A stretch of 64,000 nucleotides of DNA from Ailurus styani. Lineage: Eukaryota > Chordata > Mammalia > Carnivora > Ailuridae. The stretch covers positions 6,376,889 through 6,440,888 of the forward strand of contig LNAC01000008.1 of assembly GCA_002007465.1 (NCBI GenBank), in the 5' to 3' direction. The notes beneath the pieces were generated by a model. That model did no database searches and was not told the DNA's origin. It was given only the letters and a program-made list of their open reading frames with translations. The translations under genes were made by a program, and so were the position numbers. This document shows, piece after piece, positions 48,205 to 59,665 of this stretch (position 1 is the first letter of the stretch; every line of letters starts with the position of its first letter).

Positions 48205-48567
48205 CCCCAATCACGTGCAGTCAGGGCCTGAGGCAAGGGGTCACAGCTCTGAGGATGTGGGGTCACAACTGTAATCCAGTGGGGTCACAGCCCCTGGCAC
48301 AGGGGTCACTACTTGGAGGACACAGAGCCATGGTCCTGAGCATGAGGTGTCACAACCCCGAGGATGTGAGCTCACAGCTCTGATCAAGTGGGAACATGGC
48401 CTCAGCCTGTGGGGTCATGACCCCAGGGACATGGGGTCAAGTCCTCTGGCACATGGGGTCATAACCTAGTCACTAGGGCCACAGCTCCAAACACGTGGGG
48501 TCACAGCCCTAGTCACGTGGGGTCATAGTCCTGAGGATGTGAGGTCACAGTCCTGAGAAAGTGGTAC
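48205..48567 (+). repeat. 22-bp minisatellite, about 16 units
   Basis: A degenerate tandem array. The GTCA element recurs with TCA at 48221, 48241, 48263, 48285, 48306, then 48350, 48372, 48415, 48437, 48459, 48501, 48523 and 48545, a 22-bp period with decayed units at the missing steps. A unit reads roughly GGGGTCACAG, then a CCTGAG-like block, then CACGT or GATGT. Three units contain CACGTG (48212, 48492, 48514). It lies between XCR1 and the FYCO1 promoter. Confidence 0.9.
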
Positions 48568-48816
48568 TAAAATCCGACATTAAAAGCTCTCCCATCCATA
48601 ATATGTCACAAAACCCTTCAGACTGTGGTTGGAACAATGATTTTCCCTTTGCCATCCTCCCCCTCTTTCCCCTTCCTTTCATAGTTTTTAACAGGAAGAA
48701 TGAAAATCACTTCCCTGCCACCCCCCACAAATTGGCTAATCCATCCATCTAATCACTGACTTATCTATACCTAGTTAATTTATAAAAGAGCACCGATGAC
48801 ATGCCATATCCCAACC

Positions 48817-49004
48817 TTTTTTTTTTTTAATTTTATTTATTTATTTGACAGACAGAGAGAGATCACAAGTAGGCAGAGAGGCAGGCAGAGAGAAAGGAGG
48901 AAGCAGGCTCCCTGCTGAGCCGGGAGCCCGATGCGGGCCTCGATCCCAGGACCCTGAGATCATGACCTGAGCCAAAGGCAGAGGCTTTAACCCACTGAGC
49001 CACC
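48817..49004 (-). mobile_element. CAN-SINE, minus strand
   Basis: Poly-T, TTTATTTATTTATTTGACAG, GGAGGAAGCAGGCTCCCTGC, TTTAACCCACTGAGCCACC. Flanks ATATCCCAACCTTT and ATACCCCAACTTTA are imperfect duplications. The outermost GGCGCCTGGGT head bases are missing. Confidence 0.95.
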
Positions 49005-49037
49005 ATACCCCAACTTTAACTAGAAAATCTATTTCCT

Positions 49038-49242
49038 GGGGCCCCTGGGTGGCTCAGACATTAAGCATCTGCCTTCAGCTCAGGTCATGATCCTGGGGTC
49101 CTGGGATTGAGCCCCGCATCAGGCTCCCTGCTCAGCGGGAAGCCTGCTTCTCCCTCTCCCACTCCCCCTGCTCGTGTTCCCTCTCTCGCTGTGTCTCTCT
49201 CTGTCAAATAAATAAAATATTTTTAAAAAAGAAAGAAAGAAA
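49038..49242 (+). mobile_element. CAN-SINE, full length
   Basis: GGGGCCCCTGGGTGGCTCAG head, CTTCAGCTCAGGTCATGATC, CT-rich middle, AATAAATAAAAT and GAAA tail. A perfect 16-bp duplication, AGAAAATCTATTTCCT, lies at 49022-49037 and 49243-49258. Confidence 0.97.
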
Positions 49243-49605
49243 AGAAAATCTATTTCCTTTCCTGTATTATCCCCCAGCCAATGTTGGGGCCATGGCGCCT
49301 GACTGGACGCCACTAGCTAAGTCCTGGGAGATAGAAGGTATTTCTAGAGTGAATGGTGGGAACAAGGACAGCCAGAGTTAAGGAGTGACAAGAGCCCAGG
49401 CTTCGGTCACAGGCTGAGGGACCCCGGGTCCTGTTGCTCTTCTGCCTTGTGTCCACAGTAGACGTCATGAATGAAGGCGTTTTGTTATCTTCAGGGCAGC
49501 CTCAGAATGCCTTGTGACTTACAAATAGAAAATAGCACTTATAAACAGAAATCGGGCCGAGAGTGAGGCAGAAGTCAGGGTGGTAGTTTATTCACTAACA
49601 CTTAC

Positions 49606-50238
49606 ATTTTTTTTTTTAATTTTATTTTTATTATTTGCCCAAGGGGTACAGGTCTGTGAATCATCAGGCTTACATCTTTCACAGCATTCACCAAAGCACA
49701 AACCCTCCCCAATGTCCATAACCCATCCACCCTATCCCTACCCTCCCACCCCCCAGTAACCCTCAGTTTGTTTTATGAGATTAGAAGTCTCTTATGGTTT
49801 GTCTCCTTCCCCATCCCATCTTGTTTCATTATTTTTCCCTCCCTACCCCCCACAACCCCCCACCCTGCCCCTCAAGTTCCTCATATCAGAGAGATCATAT
49901 GATAATTGTCTTTCTCTGATTGACTTATTTCGCTCAGCATAATACCCTCCAGTTCCATCCATGTCGTTGCGAATGGCAAGATTTCGTTTCTTTTGATAGC
50001 TGCATAATATTCCATTGTATATATATACCACATCTTCTTTATCCATTCATCTGTTGATGGACATCTAGGTTCTTTCCATAGTTTGGCTATTGTGGACATT
50101 GCTGCTATAAACATTCGGGTGCACGTGCCCCTGAGGAACACTACCTTTGTGTCTTTAGGATAAATACCCAGTAGTGCGATTGCTGGGTCGTAGGGTAGCA
50201 GTATGGAGATTCCTCAAAAAGTTGAAAATGGAGCTACC
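49606..50238 (-). mobile_element. 5'-truncated LINE-1, minus strand
   Basis: Poly-T at the left, then antisense 3' UTR and the ORF2 C-terminal end. An 86-codon minus frame (49881-50141) still reads IYTMEYYAAIKRNE, the well-known ORF2 tail motif. The 11-bp duplication CTAACACTTAC lies at 49595-49605 and 50239-50249. At about 0.63 kb it is a dead-on-arrival copy; its low divergence suggests it is not very old. Confidence 0.95.
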
Positions 50239-50344
50239 CTAACACTTACTTTTTGAGCACTGAATTCCAATTGGTCCCTGCGTTAAGAAGAGAGGGGATC
50301 AAAAGATGCGAAGCTCAGCAATACATAATGCTTTTCCGTTAGCC

Positions 50345-50525
50345 TGCCCAACGTAACAAAAATATTATCTTTTCAACATGTAATCCGTATAGAAGTAGTA
50401 ATACGCTATTTCACATTATGCTTTTCATGCAAAGTCTTCGGAAGTCAGGTGTATTTTGCACTTACAGCCCATGTACGATTCAACACGAACTAGCCGCGTT
50501 TCAAGTTCTCAAAAGCCGCAGGGGG
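50345..50525 (+). mobile_element. old hAT-like repeat next to promoter
   Basis: TTTTCAACATGTAATCCGTA, TTTCACATTATGCTTTTCAT, GGTGTATTTTGCACTTACAG, ACTAGCCGCGTTTCAAGTTC. Same motif order as the element at 14516-14760. It runs directly into the FYCO1 CpG island. Confidence 0.6.
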
Positions 50526-50622
50526 ACAACGTTGCTTTCAAAGTGCCACATAGATGACCTGCGGACACACGAGCCCGGGGGTACTGCAAGGCTTAAGGTA
50601 GCGCCGGTGCCCCGGTGCAGCC

Positions 50623-50741
50623 AGTGGGAGATGCAACCCTCAGCCCCGCGGAGCAAACCGGGAGTCGTAGTCGGACCGGGGCTGTGGGGTCCGACGGGAC
50701 TTGTAGGCATCGGCCCTGCGGAGCATGACGGGAGTTGTAGT
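50623..50741 (-). promoter_or_regulatory. array of ZNF143/THAP11-type sites
   Basis: Repeated GGGAG-TTGTAGT cores with a 34/36/34-bp spacing (GGGA starts at 50626, 50660, 50696, 50730). The best match is GCATGACGGGAGTTGTAGT at 50723-50741, next GCAAACCGGGAGTCGTAGT at 50653-50671, then CCGACGGGACTTGTAGGC at 50691-50708; the first unit is very degenerate. The complement of the best site fits the known SBS consensus ACTACAA-YTCCC-N-NATGC. Confidence 0.8.
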
Positions 50742-50854
50742 CCGCGCCCGCCTGCGGCGGCTCTGCGTATCATGGCGGGCCACGCCGCGCTACCGCACTC
50801 TTCCGCTGGGCCCCAGAAAGTTTCGCTTCTGCCCAGCGGTGGACCCACGAGCGC
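50742..50854 (+). other. FYCO1: FYCO1 exon 1, non-coding (inferred)
   Basis: The sequence up to GAGCGC followed by the near-ideal donor GTAAGT at 50855-50860. The left end (transcription start) is not visible and is set only approximately. It contains an ATG at 50772 in good context (ATCATGG, overlapping the YY1-like site). That ATG opens 27 codons and 2 bases up to the splice. Joined to the 61773 acceptor it closes after six more codons at TGA 61789-61791, before the FYCO1 start. Confidence 0.65.
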
Positions 50855-53800
50855 GTAAGTGCCGCGGGGGGCCGGCCGGACCTTGGGGGAGCCTGGGCCG
50901 CTGTCAGCCCCGGAGCTGAGAACTTCCCTCCCGGCGCGGCTTCTCACCTGTTGCCCTCACTGCCCCCGCCCATCCCGGGTCTCCCCCACACCCCGCCCGA
51001 GCCCTTGCCCTTGCCCAGCGGGCCCGGGAGGCACCTCGGGCCGGGGCTGAAACTAACCCTGGAACCCAGTCTGCCTCTGGTGATCAGTTAGAAAGACAGA
51101 CCCCAAACACCAGTTCCAGGACCTCCGATGGCCGAGGGGCCGCCAAGGAACCCACCATACGGGCGTCTGAGAACCAGCCTTGGATCCTTTAGACACAGGA
51201 GGAGGACAGGTCCCGTAGTTTCTGCTTGCGTTGTCCGGGAGGCTGCTGACCTTAAAAAGCGAAGTTCCTGGCTTAGCTGAGCCGGGACAGCCCAGACCTT
51301 CTCATTTCGTCCTTCCAGTCATTAGGGGACAGTTTGTTCATCCCTTGGCCCATTCTCTTTACCTTGTGTCCGGGTGCAGGATCTCGAGATAGCCCCCAAT
51401 GATCTTTCCTGGAAACACCTGTGGATTTGGGATGGCAGTGTGTGTGTGTGGCCGCATGGGACTTGGGCTAGATAAGAGTCCATGCTGTTCAGAACCTAGC
51501 GTCGGGATTGTTGTAGGGGGAGGGCTGGGTTTTATTTTTGGGTAAGGAAAGAGTGTGCGGTTGCCACATTAACCACGTGGCTCCCTGTTAATGCACATGT
51601 GTCCTCTGATGCCCCTTATCACTCTTCACAGCTCCCATTGGCTGCCCCCTCTAGAAAAAAATAGAGCACTTACAGAAACTGCTTGTGTTGGCCGCAGCTT
51701 CTGCCTCTCTTCTTGTCTTACCACGGCAGTTTCCTTTCCCATAGAGAAATGGGTCAGGGGCTCTTTGAGGGCAGAGGATCAGGCTGTAATCTTCTCACTG
51801 CCCTCCTGCCCCGGCAAGCCCTGTGGTCTCTGTAGCAAGCTTAACTCTCCTGCCATCTGCCTAATGCAGCTTCCCCTACCTGTTGATGGCCAGAAAGCGC
51901 CGTCTCGCTGAGGTTTATTGCTTTCTGTGGCTCCCACCTTCCCAAGCGGGCCCAGGTTGAGTGTGACAGCCACTGCTGATCAATTACTGAATCCCCTGTC
52001 CGGTCGTGGGCCATCGCTGTGATCACTCTGGAAATCACAGTTGTCTCAGTGAAGGGACATGGCCTTCCGTGATTACAAGGATCTGAAATGGCTCTTGCTT
52101 TAGGAAACAGGTTTCCTGCTTCTATTAAAAGTATTCATCTTTGTGTAGTGCTTCATTTAGCTTTTAAATTGTTTTCGGTGTTTTATTAGGAAAACATAAT
52201 CTTTGCAAGAATTATGTAGTGAACATGTGCCCACCTGTTAGAATCCACAAGTCATATTCGACTTTGACTATTTTTGTAGTTGCTTTTGAGTCTGTCCTCT
52301 AGCTGCTCCTTGGATGATCTTTGCTTCTTGTGGCTGGTTTTAGGGCCCTTTGGGGGGCAGGATGGCCCCCACAGATGTTTGTGATGAGAGGCACCACCCC
52401 AAACAGACAAGATCAGGACAGCTGGTGACATTGACCTGTATCAGTCACCGAGGCTGTGGGCTGCCGCCTCCAGAACACATAATAGGCACCCGAGGAGTGG
52501 CAGTCACCACTTTAGGGGAGAGGTTTGGCTCTGAGTAACCTGTATTTTCTGGTGAATCCAAGGACGACTTTGGTGGCTCAAGACTGGAATGTCTTTAAAC
52601 ACGAGGCAGAGGAAACATATAGCCTAGCTGTGGTCTCATGGTGAAAATCACCGATGGGAACTCAGAGTTTGGGGCCACCTTCACTGGAGCAAGCCCCAGC
52701 ACACACGGCAGGTCAGGTGCATTGACTGGTGCCTTGTAACCAGCCAGATGTTGCCCGTGAGCAGAGAGGAGTGGAGTTTGGCCTTGGCATCTGCTCACCT
52801 TGTGCAGAATGTCTCTGTTGCTCCAAGGATGAACAGTATTTTCTGTTTGTGATCTCAGTGCCAGTTTTTTGGAGTTTTTGTTTGTTCGTTTTTGTTTTTA
52901 AAGCTTTTGATTGGTATAAGAGCCTCTGGTTGAACAAGTAAATAAATCAGTAGGGTGGCTATTGAAATGTCTCCATCGGTCTGTATTTAGCCTTTGGCTG
53001 CTTTTAGACATACTGTTTGTCACCGGACTGCCCCATAACACGAGCTTCAGCCCCAGAGCACATGGGCTCGTGGCTTTTACGAGATGAGGATGGTAGAGCC
53101 ATGCTCGGTAGGCCAGGAGGTGTTTTTCCCGCTTTTGCATGTTGGAGCCAGTCAGCCTGATGGTTTGTGGGACCACCACTGGTCCTCCCTGTTCACAAAG
53201 GGCTTTGTGGCATTTGAAAGACACCAAGTGCCTGCTTCTAGTTTGGCCCGATCCTGTTTGCAGGGATGAGGACGTGTACATCATCGTGCTTCTGAGGGGA
53301 CTCTGGGGTCTGGTTCTGGGACCCTGGGGCAGGTCTGGCTGACCACCTCAGGAGCCTGGGGTACTGCATCTTTGGCCTGGGGCAAAAAACAGAGTCAAGG
53401 GAGCCTGTGGAATCCAGAAGAAAAACGTGAGGTGAAAAAGCAATCCAAACAAGCCATTAGTATGTGGGGGCTTTAGGCCTAGAGGAGCATCCCGTGGGAG
53501 GTCCAGGGTGGGCTGGACAGCTGAACCAGAGTGGTGGTTTCACAAGGAGCCAGAAAGATTTCCTCAAGCCGGACCTATAGCCCCGGGGGCTGCTTCCAGG
53601 GCACCTGGAGCCTCGATCAAGAGCAGGGAGGGGGCACGTAGAAGCCTCTGCCAGAGTTAGCTACTGGGAACATCTCCTCCTCTCCTTCCCTGCCTCTTCC
53701 TTGAGGAAGATAAAGGGTAATCTCCCCACATTGCACACGGAGGAAAACCAAAACAAAAAAAAAAGGGGGAAAAAGAAACCCCACACAAGGTAGGAAAAAG

Positions 53801-53898
53801 TCAAATAACTTCCCTAGGATAGACAGATTTCCTTAAATTATCTGAAGAGAGTTTGGTGAGCTAAATATAGCACAGTCTCATGCAATCATAGCATGATT

Positions 53899-54084
53899 TT
53901 TTTAAAAAATATTTTGTTTATTTATTTGACAGAGATATCACAAGTAGGCAGAGAGGCAGGCAGAGAGAAGGGGAAGCAGGATCCCTGCTGAGCAGAGAGT
54001 CTGATTCGGGGCTCCATCCCAGAATCCTGAGATCATGACCTGAGCCAAAGGCAGACTCGTAACCCACTGAGCCACCCAGGTGGC
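53899..54084 (-). mobile_element. CAN-SINE, minus strand
   Basis: TTTGTTTATTTATTTGACAG, GCAGGATCCCTGCTGAGCAG, TAACCCACTGAGCCACCCAG. Flanks GCAATCATAGCATGAT (53883) and GCAATCATGACACGAT (54086) form an imperfect duplication, so moderately old. Confidence 0.94.
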
Positions 54085-54871
54085 CGCAATCATGACACGA
54101 TCTTTATGGCATTACCGATTGCTTGCTAGGGAATGGAAATTGCACATGACTAGTTTGATTCCAAATTCCGAATAGGGTGCACGTTGGCAAGCCTCAGCTA
54201 CAGTTGGTGAAAGAGAGGACAGTTTTCTTGCCCATTGCCAACTCCAGCTTCAGAGCCATCCTGGGTCTTGCTCGGCCTTCCTGTCTGCCGGCATGACCCC
54301 ATCCCCTGCTCTGTCAGTACCCAGATGCTGCTCTTGTCACCCCAGGGGCACAGCAGAGCTCAGACCAATCAATACATCCCCACCCTGGGAATGTTCCTGG
54401 TGGATGGTTCCAGATCCAAAGTCCCAGGGATGCAGAGAGGGAAGGGCGAGTGGGTGTGTGGGGGCGGTGGCCGGAGCAGCTCTGGTTATCCTTGTCCCGA
54501 TCGGGTGAGGGAGGCTTCTGGGTAAGGCTGCCTCAGGCCGGAGCTGTGGGCACATTTTCTCCCGTAGACACACTTAATCCATCCAATCCCTAAGTTACAT
54601 TATTCCATTCCTTCTTGGGATAATAATTCCGTAGCATCTCCACAATAATGACGGTATAACGTCTATAATTACAATGTGATTTTTAATGCATTATTTTAGT
54701 GAACATAAAAGTAATTTATGTCCAGTAAAGGAAAATTGAAAAATCAGAGAAACCGAATTTTTTTTAATTTGCCCATGTTTCTAAAATCCACCCCCCCAAA
54801 TTCTCCCTCTTTCCTAGTCTGACTCCTAAAAGTGACTGTGCTGAACATCCTAAGTTTTTCTTCTTAAAATA

Positions 54872-54902
54872 AAATAATAATAATAATAACAATAATAATA
54901 AA
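54872..54902. repeat. (TAA)n microsatellite
   Basis: AATAATAATAATAATAACAA followed by TAATAATAA: imperfect TAA repeat of about ten units. Confidence 0.9.
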
Positions 54903-55014
54903 AGTTACCCCTGTTTCCTGCCATAGAAGGATGATTAGCATTATTTACATGTTGGTACATTTCTATACCTAACACTTAGTTTGGTTTGTGGAGCAAGAGT
55001 CTCTGCGTTCGGTT

Positions 55015-55150
55015 TTGTCTGACCGATTCGTTCATTCATCAAACGGTTTATTGCGGGCTCCCCACGGGTCAGAACTGTGCTGAGTGCTGGGAACTGGTGA
55101 GTAGCAGTGGAGCTTACAGACAGATGGGAAGAACAGGTTAAACGAGAAAT
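55015..55150 (+). repeat. L2/MIR-related fragment
   Basis: TTCATTCATCAAACGGTTTA, AACTGTGCTGAGTGCTGGGA, GTGGAGCTTACAGACAGATG: phrases shared with the fragment at 26985-27165. Confidence 0.55.
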
Positions 55151-58100
55151 TACCATACTGGCAAAGGGCCACGAACATGGAAGAAAGGCAGTGGGGGCTT
55201 AGAATCATGAGCAGAGTAGAATCTGGTGCCTTCTGTGCTCATTTACTTTTCATCAAAGCCCTTCTCAGGCATCAGGTGACCTCAGTCGTCTGGAAGCTTA
55301 GCCGGGTGGGTGCTGTCTGTTCTCCCCTCTGGAGCGTGGGTTCCTTGAAGGCCAAGGCCAGGGCGCGCCGGCCTTGCTCACTCACGGCTGTAGCCCCGCC
55401 CCTGGGTCAGGCCTGCTGCTCACTAGCAAATCCTTCTTACTCAGCGGGCAGTCTGTTAACACATACGGGTTACACGTGCTCTCCCTCAAGGCCATGTTTA
55501 GTGGGCCTTGGAATTCCATTTAGTGGGAATGGAATAAAGTAACTTAAGGATCAGATGGATTAAGTGTGTCTGTGGGAGAAAATGTGCCCACAGCTCCGGC
55601 CTAAAGCATATTCTATCAGAGATTCTGTTTGTGATTCGTCACTGGCTGGACTGACCCCCTGATACTCGGGTGAGGAGAGTTCCCCAAGCATATGGTTTTG
55701 GAGCTCTGCAGTCTTCTCCATCCCGTGGCCTTTGCGCTGTGTGCGGGCAGGAAGCAGTAGGTCCTCCAGCTGACTTCCCAAGTGTTCACACAACTGTTCT
55801 GGAGGCTGCCCAGGGCTCCACACAGGCACTCGCCACCTCCTGGGTAGTTTCTCTGGGCCTTCTGGTGGCAAGACCTCAGGTATGGATGCGTGGCTCCTTC
55901 CAGAGCAGCTTCCCCCCCTTCCTAAAAAAAGTCAGCTTCCCCCAGGCGCCCAGAGGCAACACCTCCATCCACAGGTCTTTCGACCCTGACTTGTGGGCCG
56001 GCAGACTGGACCCGGAGCCAGTTCTCTGTGTGTTCCAGAGCCAGTGACCGAGAAGCCTGGAATCGTTGGTGGGAGGGCGAGAGCCAAGAGAAGGTTCGGG
56101 AAGTGATGGCAGAGGTTCAAGTCTCCACTCCCTTTACGAAAGATCACAAGCAAGAAAGAGAGTGTGGGGAAGATGACCCAGGCTTGCAGTTGGTCAGCAC
56201 GTTAATTAGGTCTGAGGGGTTGGGTCTCCTCCCAAGCCTCCGTTCACGTGTGCTGAAATGTCGGCCTCTGAGCTGGCCTCTGACAGGCTCCTGAGCACTC
56301 TCCTGGGCACCGTCTGGACGCTCTGCTGGGGGCAGCCTGCCCCGCGACCACTCCAGGGCTGAGCCAGCGGGACCGCCGGGCCTCGGAGCTGCAGGTACCA
56401 GCCAAGTGCCCCCCGCCCCAGAGATGGCAACTGCATCGATGCATAGATGCTCTTGGGTGTGTGCTGAACCAGGCCAAGGCAAGGGGGACTCTTCCAGTAA
56501 GACTCTGTCTACCTTGGGCTCATCTGAACTGTCCTTGTTCACATTCTTTCTTGGTCTAGGGAAATGCACCACTGGTCTGCTTGCCCTTGTTTGGGAGCGG
56601 GGGAGGAGCCCAACTGTCAGCTGTTGGGTCAGGAGCAAGTACAACAAATTCTGAAGACAGGGCACTGTTGTCTTCCACACCCCAAGCCTCCTCCTCCTCT
56701 TCGGAGCCTTCTTTCCTTAATGTGACTCGTCAGATGCTGTGCTGCTCCCGCTGAAGCCGATTCCTGGGCAACATTCCGAATCTGGGTCATTAGCTCTGGA
56801 GTGTAAATAAGTTTACAGGAGTCAGTTGGTGTCTTTGTATCATAGTTTGGAACTAAACTGCTCTCTCTATTGTTAGGGCATCTGGGCAGGTATAGGAGGA
56901 GTTTGGAGTTCGGGGAAGTTTCTTTACCTCTCAAATAATATGGAAGCCGTGCATAGGAACTCAGGCAACAGTCCCAGGTAATAAGTAAGAATTTTTAAAA
57001 ATGCATTTAGCCCCTTTTGCACTTTATCAGAATATCGGGTGCCTTTAGACGTGCTGGATAAGCCTCAACATAATTCTGAGTTGTTGGCAAGAGAATTCAG
57101 TGTTCCCCCAAATTTTATAAAATTCATTTCTCTGGTATTTGAAAGAGCTTGCCGGGTACAGGTGATGGAGGTTTTGACAGGTCTTGCAGGACGGACCCCT
57201 GGGTTCGTGGAGGCGATTTGCGCTTTGGGGGGTCTTGGGAGGTGTGGGGAGTCCTGGAGATATTCCCCTGTAGCTGAAGCAGCCATGGCCAAGGCCGTGT
57301 GGACAGAAGCCCTGAGTGTCACCTGAGTTTTGAGAGCTGTTTGCTAATGGGTTGTCGGGATGGGGCTGCTTCCTGCCTGAAGTCTGCGATCTCTGTGATA
57401 CAATAAGAAACAGATACTTGGTGTTTGGCTCAGGTTCCCGCCGCGGAGCTTCTGGAACCCTAGGAATTTCCTGAGTAATGGGAGTGTCTTTTGTTATTCA
57501 TAACAAGACTCTTTTAACCACACCTGAGTTAATGCTAATATGGTGACTCTGTGGGCCCCTGGGTAGCTTCAGGATGGGGCTGGTTGCCAGAGGAACCAAC
57601 CACGTGGTTAGAGATTTGGCCCTTTCAGCCCCACCGCAGACCTCTGGGAACAGAGAGGGGCTGAAGACGGAGTTAATCTCCGGCAGCTGGTGTTTAACCA
57701 GCCGTGCCTTTGTGATGAAACCTCTGTTAAAAACAACTAAGTGATGGGGTTCTGAGGACTTCTGGGCCAGTGAACAGCTGAGGTGCTGGAGGCTGGGGAA
57801 CCCTGAGGGCCTGGAAGCCCCCCACACCTCAGACCAACTCCCTGCCCCCCCCCCAACTCTGCATCTCTTCCCCTTGGCCGGTCACAAAGTGTATCCTTTA
57901 AAATAAACTGGTCATAGTTGTGTTTTCCAAGTTTTGTGAGCTGTTCTGGCAAATTTTCGAACCTGAGGAGGGGATCGTGGGGGCCCCCGATTTTTAGCCA
58001 GCTGCTCAGAAGTACAGGGAGAAGCGGCCTGGGTCTTGTGACCAGCGCCTAGAGCCAGAGGAGTCTTGTGGACAGAGCCCTTGACCTGTGGGGTCTGCAC

Positions 58101-59589
58101 GAACTCTGGGTAGGTAGCATCAGGATTGGATTGAATTGAATTAAAGAATACCCAGTTGATGTCAGAACTGGTTATCTGTGGAAAAAAACCACAGTGTTGG
58201 TGTCAGGAAGGTTGTGAATTAAAAAAAAATCTCTCGTCCCTCACCCACAGGGCAAATTTATCTCGAGACACAAGGACATTGACCACGGTGTACCTCGTTC
58301 TGTGCCTTTCAGTTGTTACTGATAACCTCAGACCCGGGAGGAGGGGGGCAACATGCCAGGAGCCATCCTTCCCACGTCTAGGAAAGTAGCATCCCGACGG
58401 TAGCCATGACCTTCCAAGGAAGCTCCGATGAACTTCGCGAAGCCCTGTGAGGTGGGGCCCACATGCGCAGTGTGTGGCACAAGCCAGTTTCCTGGGGCGC
58501 ATTACCTGGGTGATGACTCAGGCTTTTTGGAAAACCAGCTTGCGTCATCAGCAGCTGGGCCCAGCTCGCCGCGTGACCTGGGAACTTGGCATCAGCAGAG
58601 GGTCAGGCAGAGGAGGCCTCCCGGGAGCGTGGGGACACAGGGCCGCCTCCCCAGAGGCCTGCAAGCCTCGAGGAGCCCACTTCTGCCTGTCGAGGCCCGT
58701 CAGGCCAGGACACCACTTTGGTCTGCAGGCCTTGTTTTCCTCCTGCAGGGCCTCAGAGAGGGCTGGTTTGCACCGTTGGTGCGTGGCCTCAGCCGGAGCC
58801 CGGGTGAGGCCGCTCAGGACCCGTTGCTGGTGTGGCTCCCTGCCCTCTTGCACGTGTGCGGGTCTCCCCCAGTGTGAGCATGCACACGGACACCGGGGGG
58901 CTGCTGCGAGGACCCGGGGAGGTGTGGGTCGCCTTCCTCTCAGTTTATTTCTCCCAGAAACGACAAGGCCCTCCGCTGACCGCCGTCAAATGAAAGAACT
59001 CAGGCAGAGAAGCTTCTCTGTGCTTGCTCTCCCCCGCGCCCCCATCCTGGTGCCCTTTCCTCCTTGGGTCTCTTCAGAGACTTCACCCTCCCTTCGAGGG
59101 CCTGGCGCAGCTCCATTGCCACCGTCTCTCACCCTCTCTGTCCCCCAGGCAGCTCTGATTGTCCCTTCCTTAGGTTCCGTGGCATCTTTCCGAATTCATG
59201 CCAGCACTGCCTTTTCTGTTGCGGCCCCATTCACGACCTGCGAGTTTTGACAAAACCATGTTTTCAGACACATACCGTCACGTAAGCACCACCCTAAGCA
59301 AGGCGCAGAACAGAACGGCCTCTCCCGATCCGGAGACTCTGGCCCTGGCAGCCACCCAGGGGACCGCTCCCCCACATCTTGCCTTCTCAAGAGTAGCCTC
59401 CAAATGGAATCAGCAAGTTCGTAGCCTTTCGGGCTGGCAGTTTTCACTCTGCAGAAGGCATTTCTTGTGTGGGTCCTCAGCTCCGTCCTTTTTGCGGCTG
59501 AGTACCTGTCATTTTTTATCCATGTCTCTGTATGGACCTCTCCTGCCGGGTTCCAGGTAGCTGGATATTTCTTTCTCCTTGTCGCACAG

Positions 59590-59665
59590 CTCAGCTCCTC
59601 CAGGGCTGGACGGTGCCTCACTTGCCTCTGTGTCCCCAGCCTGCACATAGTAGGCGCTTGACAGA
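59590..59665 (+). repeat. L2 LINE 3' end
   Basis: CTCCAGGGCTGGACGGTGCC, TCTGTGTCCCCAGCCTGCAC, ATAGTAGGCGCTTGACAGAG. Confidence 0.7.

Larger units (their letters stand above)
50560..51060 (+). promoter_or_regulatory. FYCO1: FYCO1 CpG-island promoter
   Basis: The most CpG-dense and GC-rich block in the window, with no TATA box. It holds an array of ZNF143/THAP11-type sites (50623-50741), a YY1-like ATCATGGCGGGC at 50769-50780, a CTTCCG ETS core at about 50800 and the exon 1 donor at 50855. The start of transcription probably lies between about 50735 and 50770; this is inferred. It is assigned to FYCO1 because the first FYCO1 coding exon lies downstream on the same strand and no other gene is near. 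Confidence 0.85.

Noticed and set aside
48205..48567. Regularly spaced repeats resembling a CRISPR array
   Set aside because: Head-to-tail 22-bp degenerate units with no distinct spacers, in a mammalian genome.
49881..50141. 86-codon minus frame with IYTMEYYAAIKRNE
   Set aside because: Not a host gene: it is the ORF2 tail of a 5'-truncated L1.
50418..50947. 146- and 148-codon frames over the CpG island
   Set aside because: Overlap each other on opposite strands across promoter sites and the exon 1 donor; an effect of high GC.
56144..56680. 178-codon minus-strand frame
   Set aside because: Same GC-rich intron with overlapping frames in several phases; no recognisable domain.
58447..59250. 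267-codon open frame, + strand, longest after XCR1
   Set aside because: Lies in a GC-rich part of the FYCO1 intron where stop codons are rare. Low-complexity Arg/Pro/Ser/Gly composition, other open frames overlap it, and no domain or splice signals recognised.
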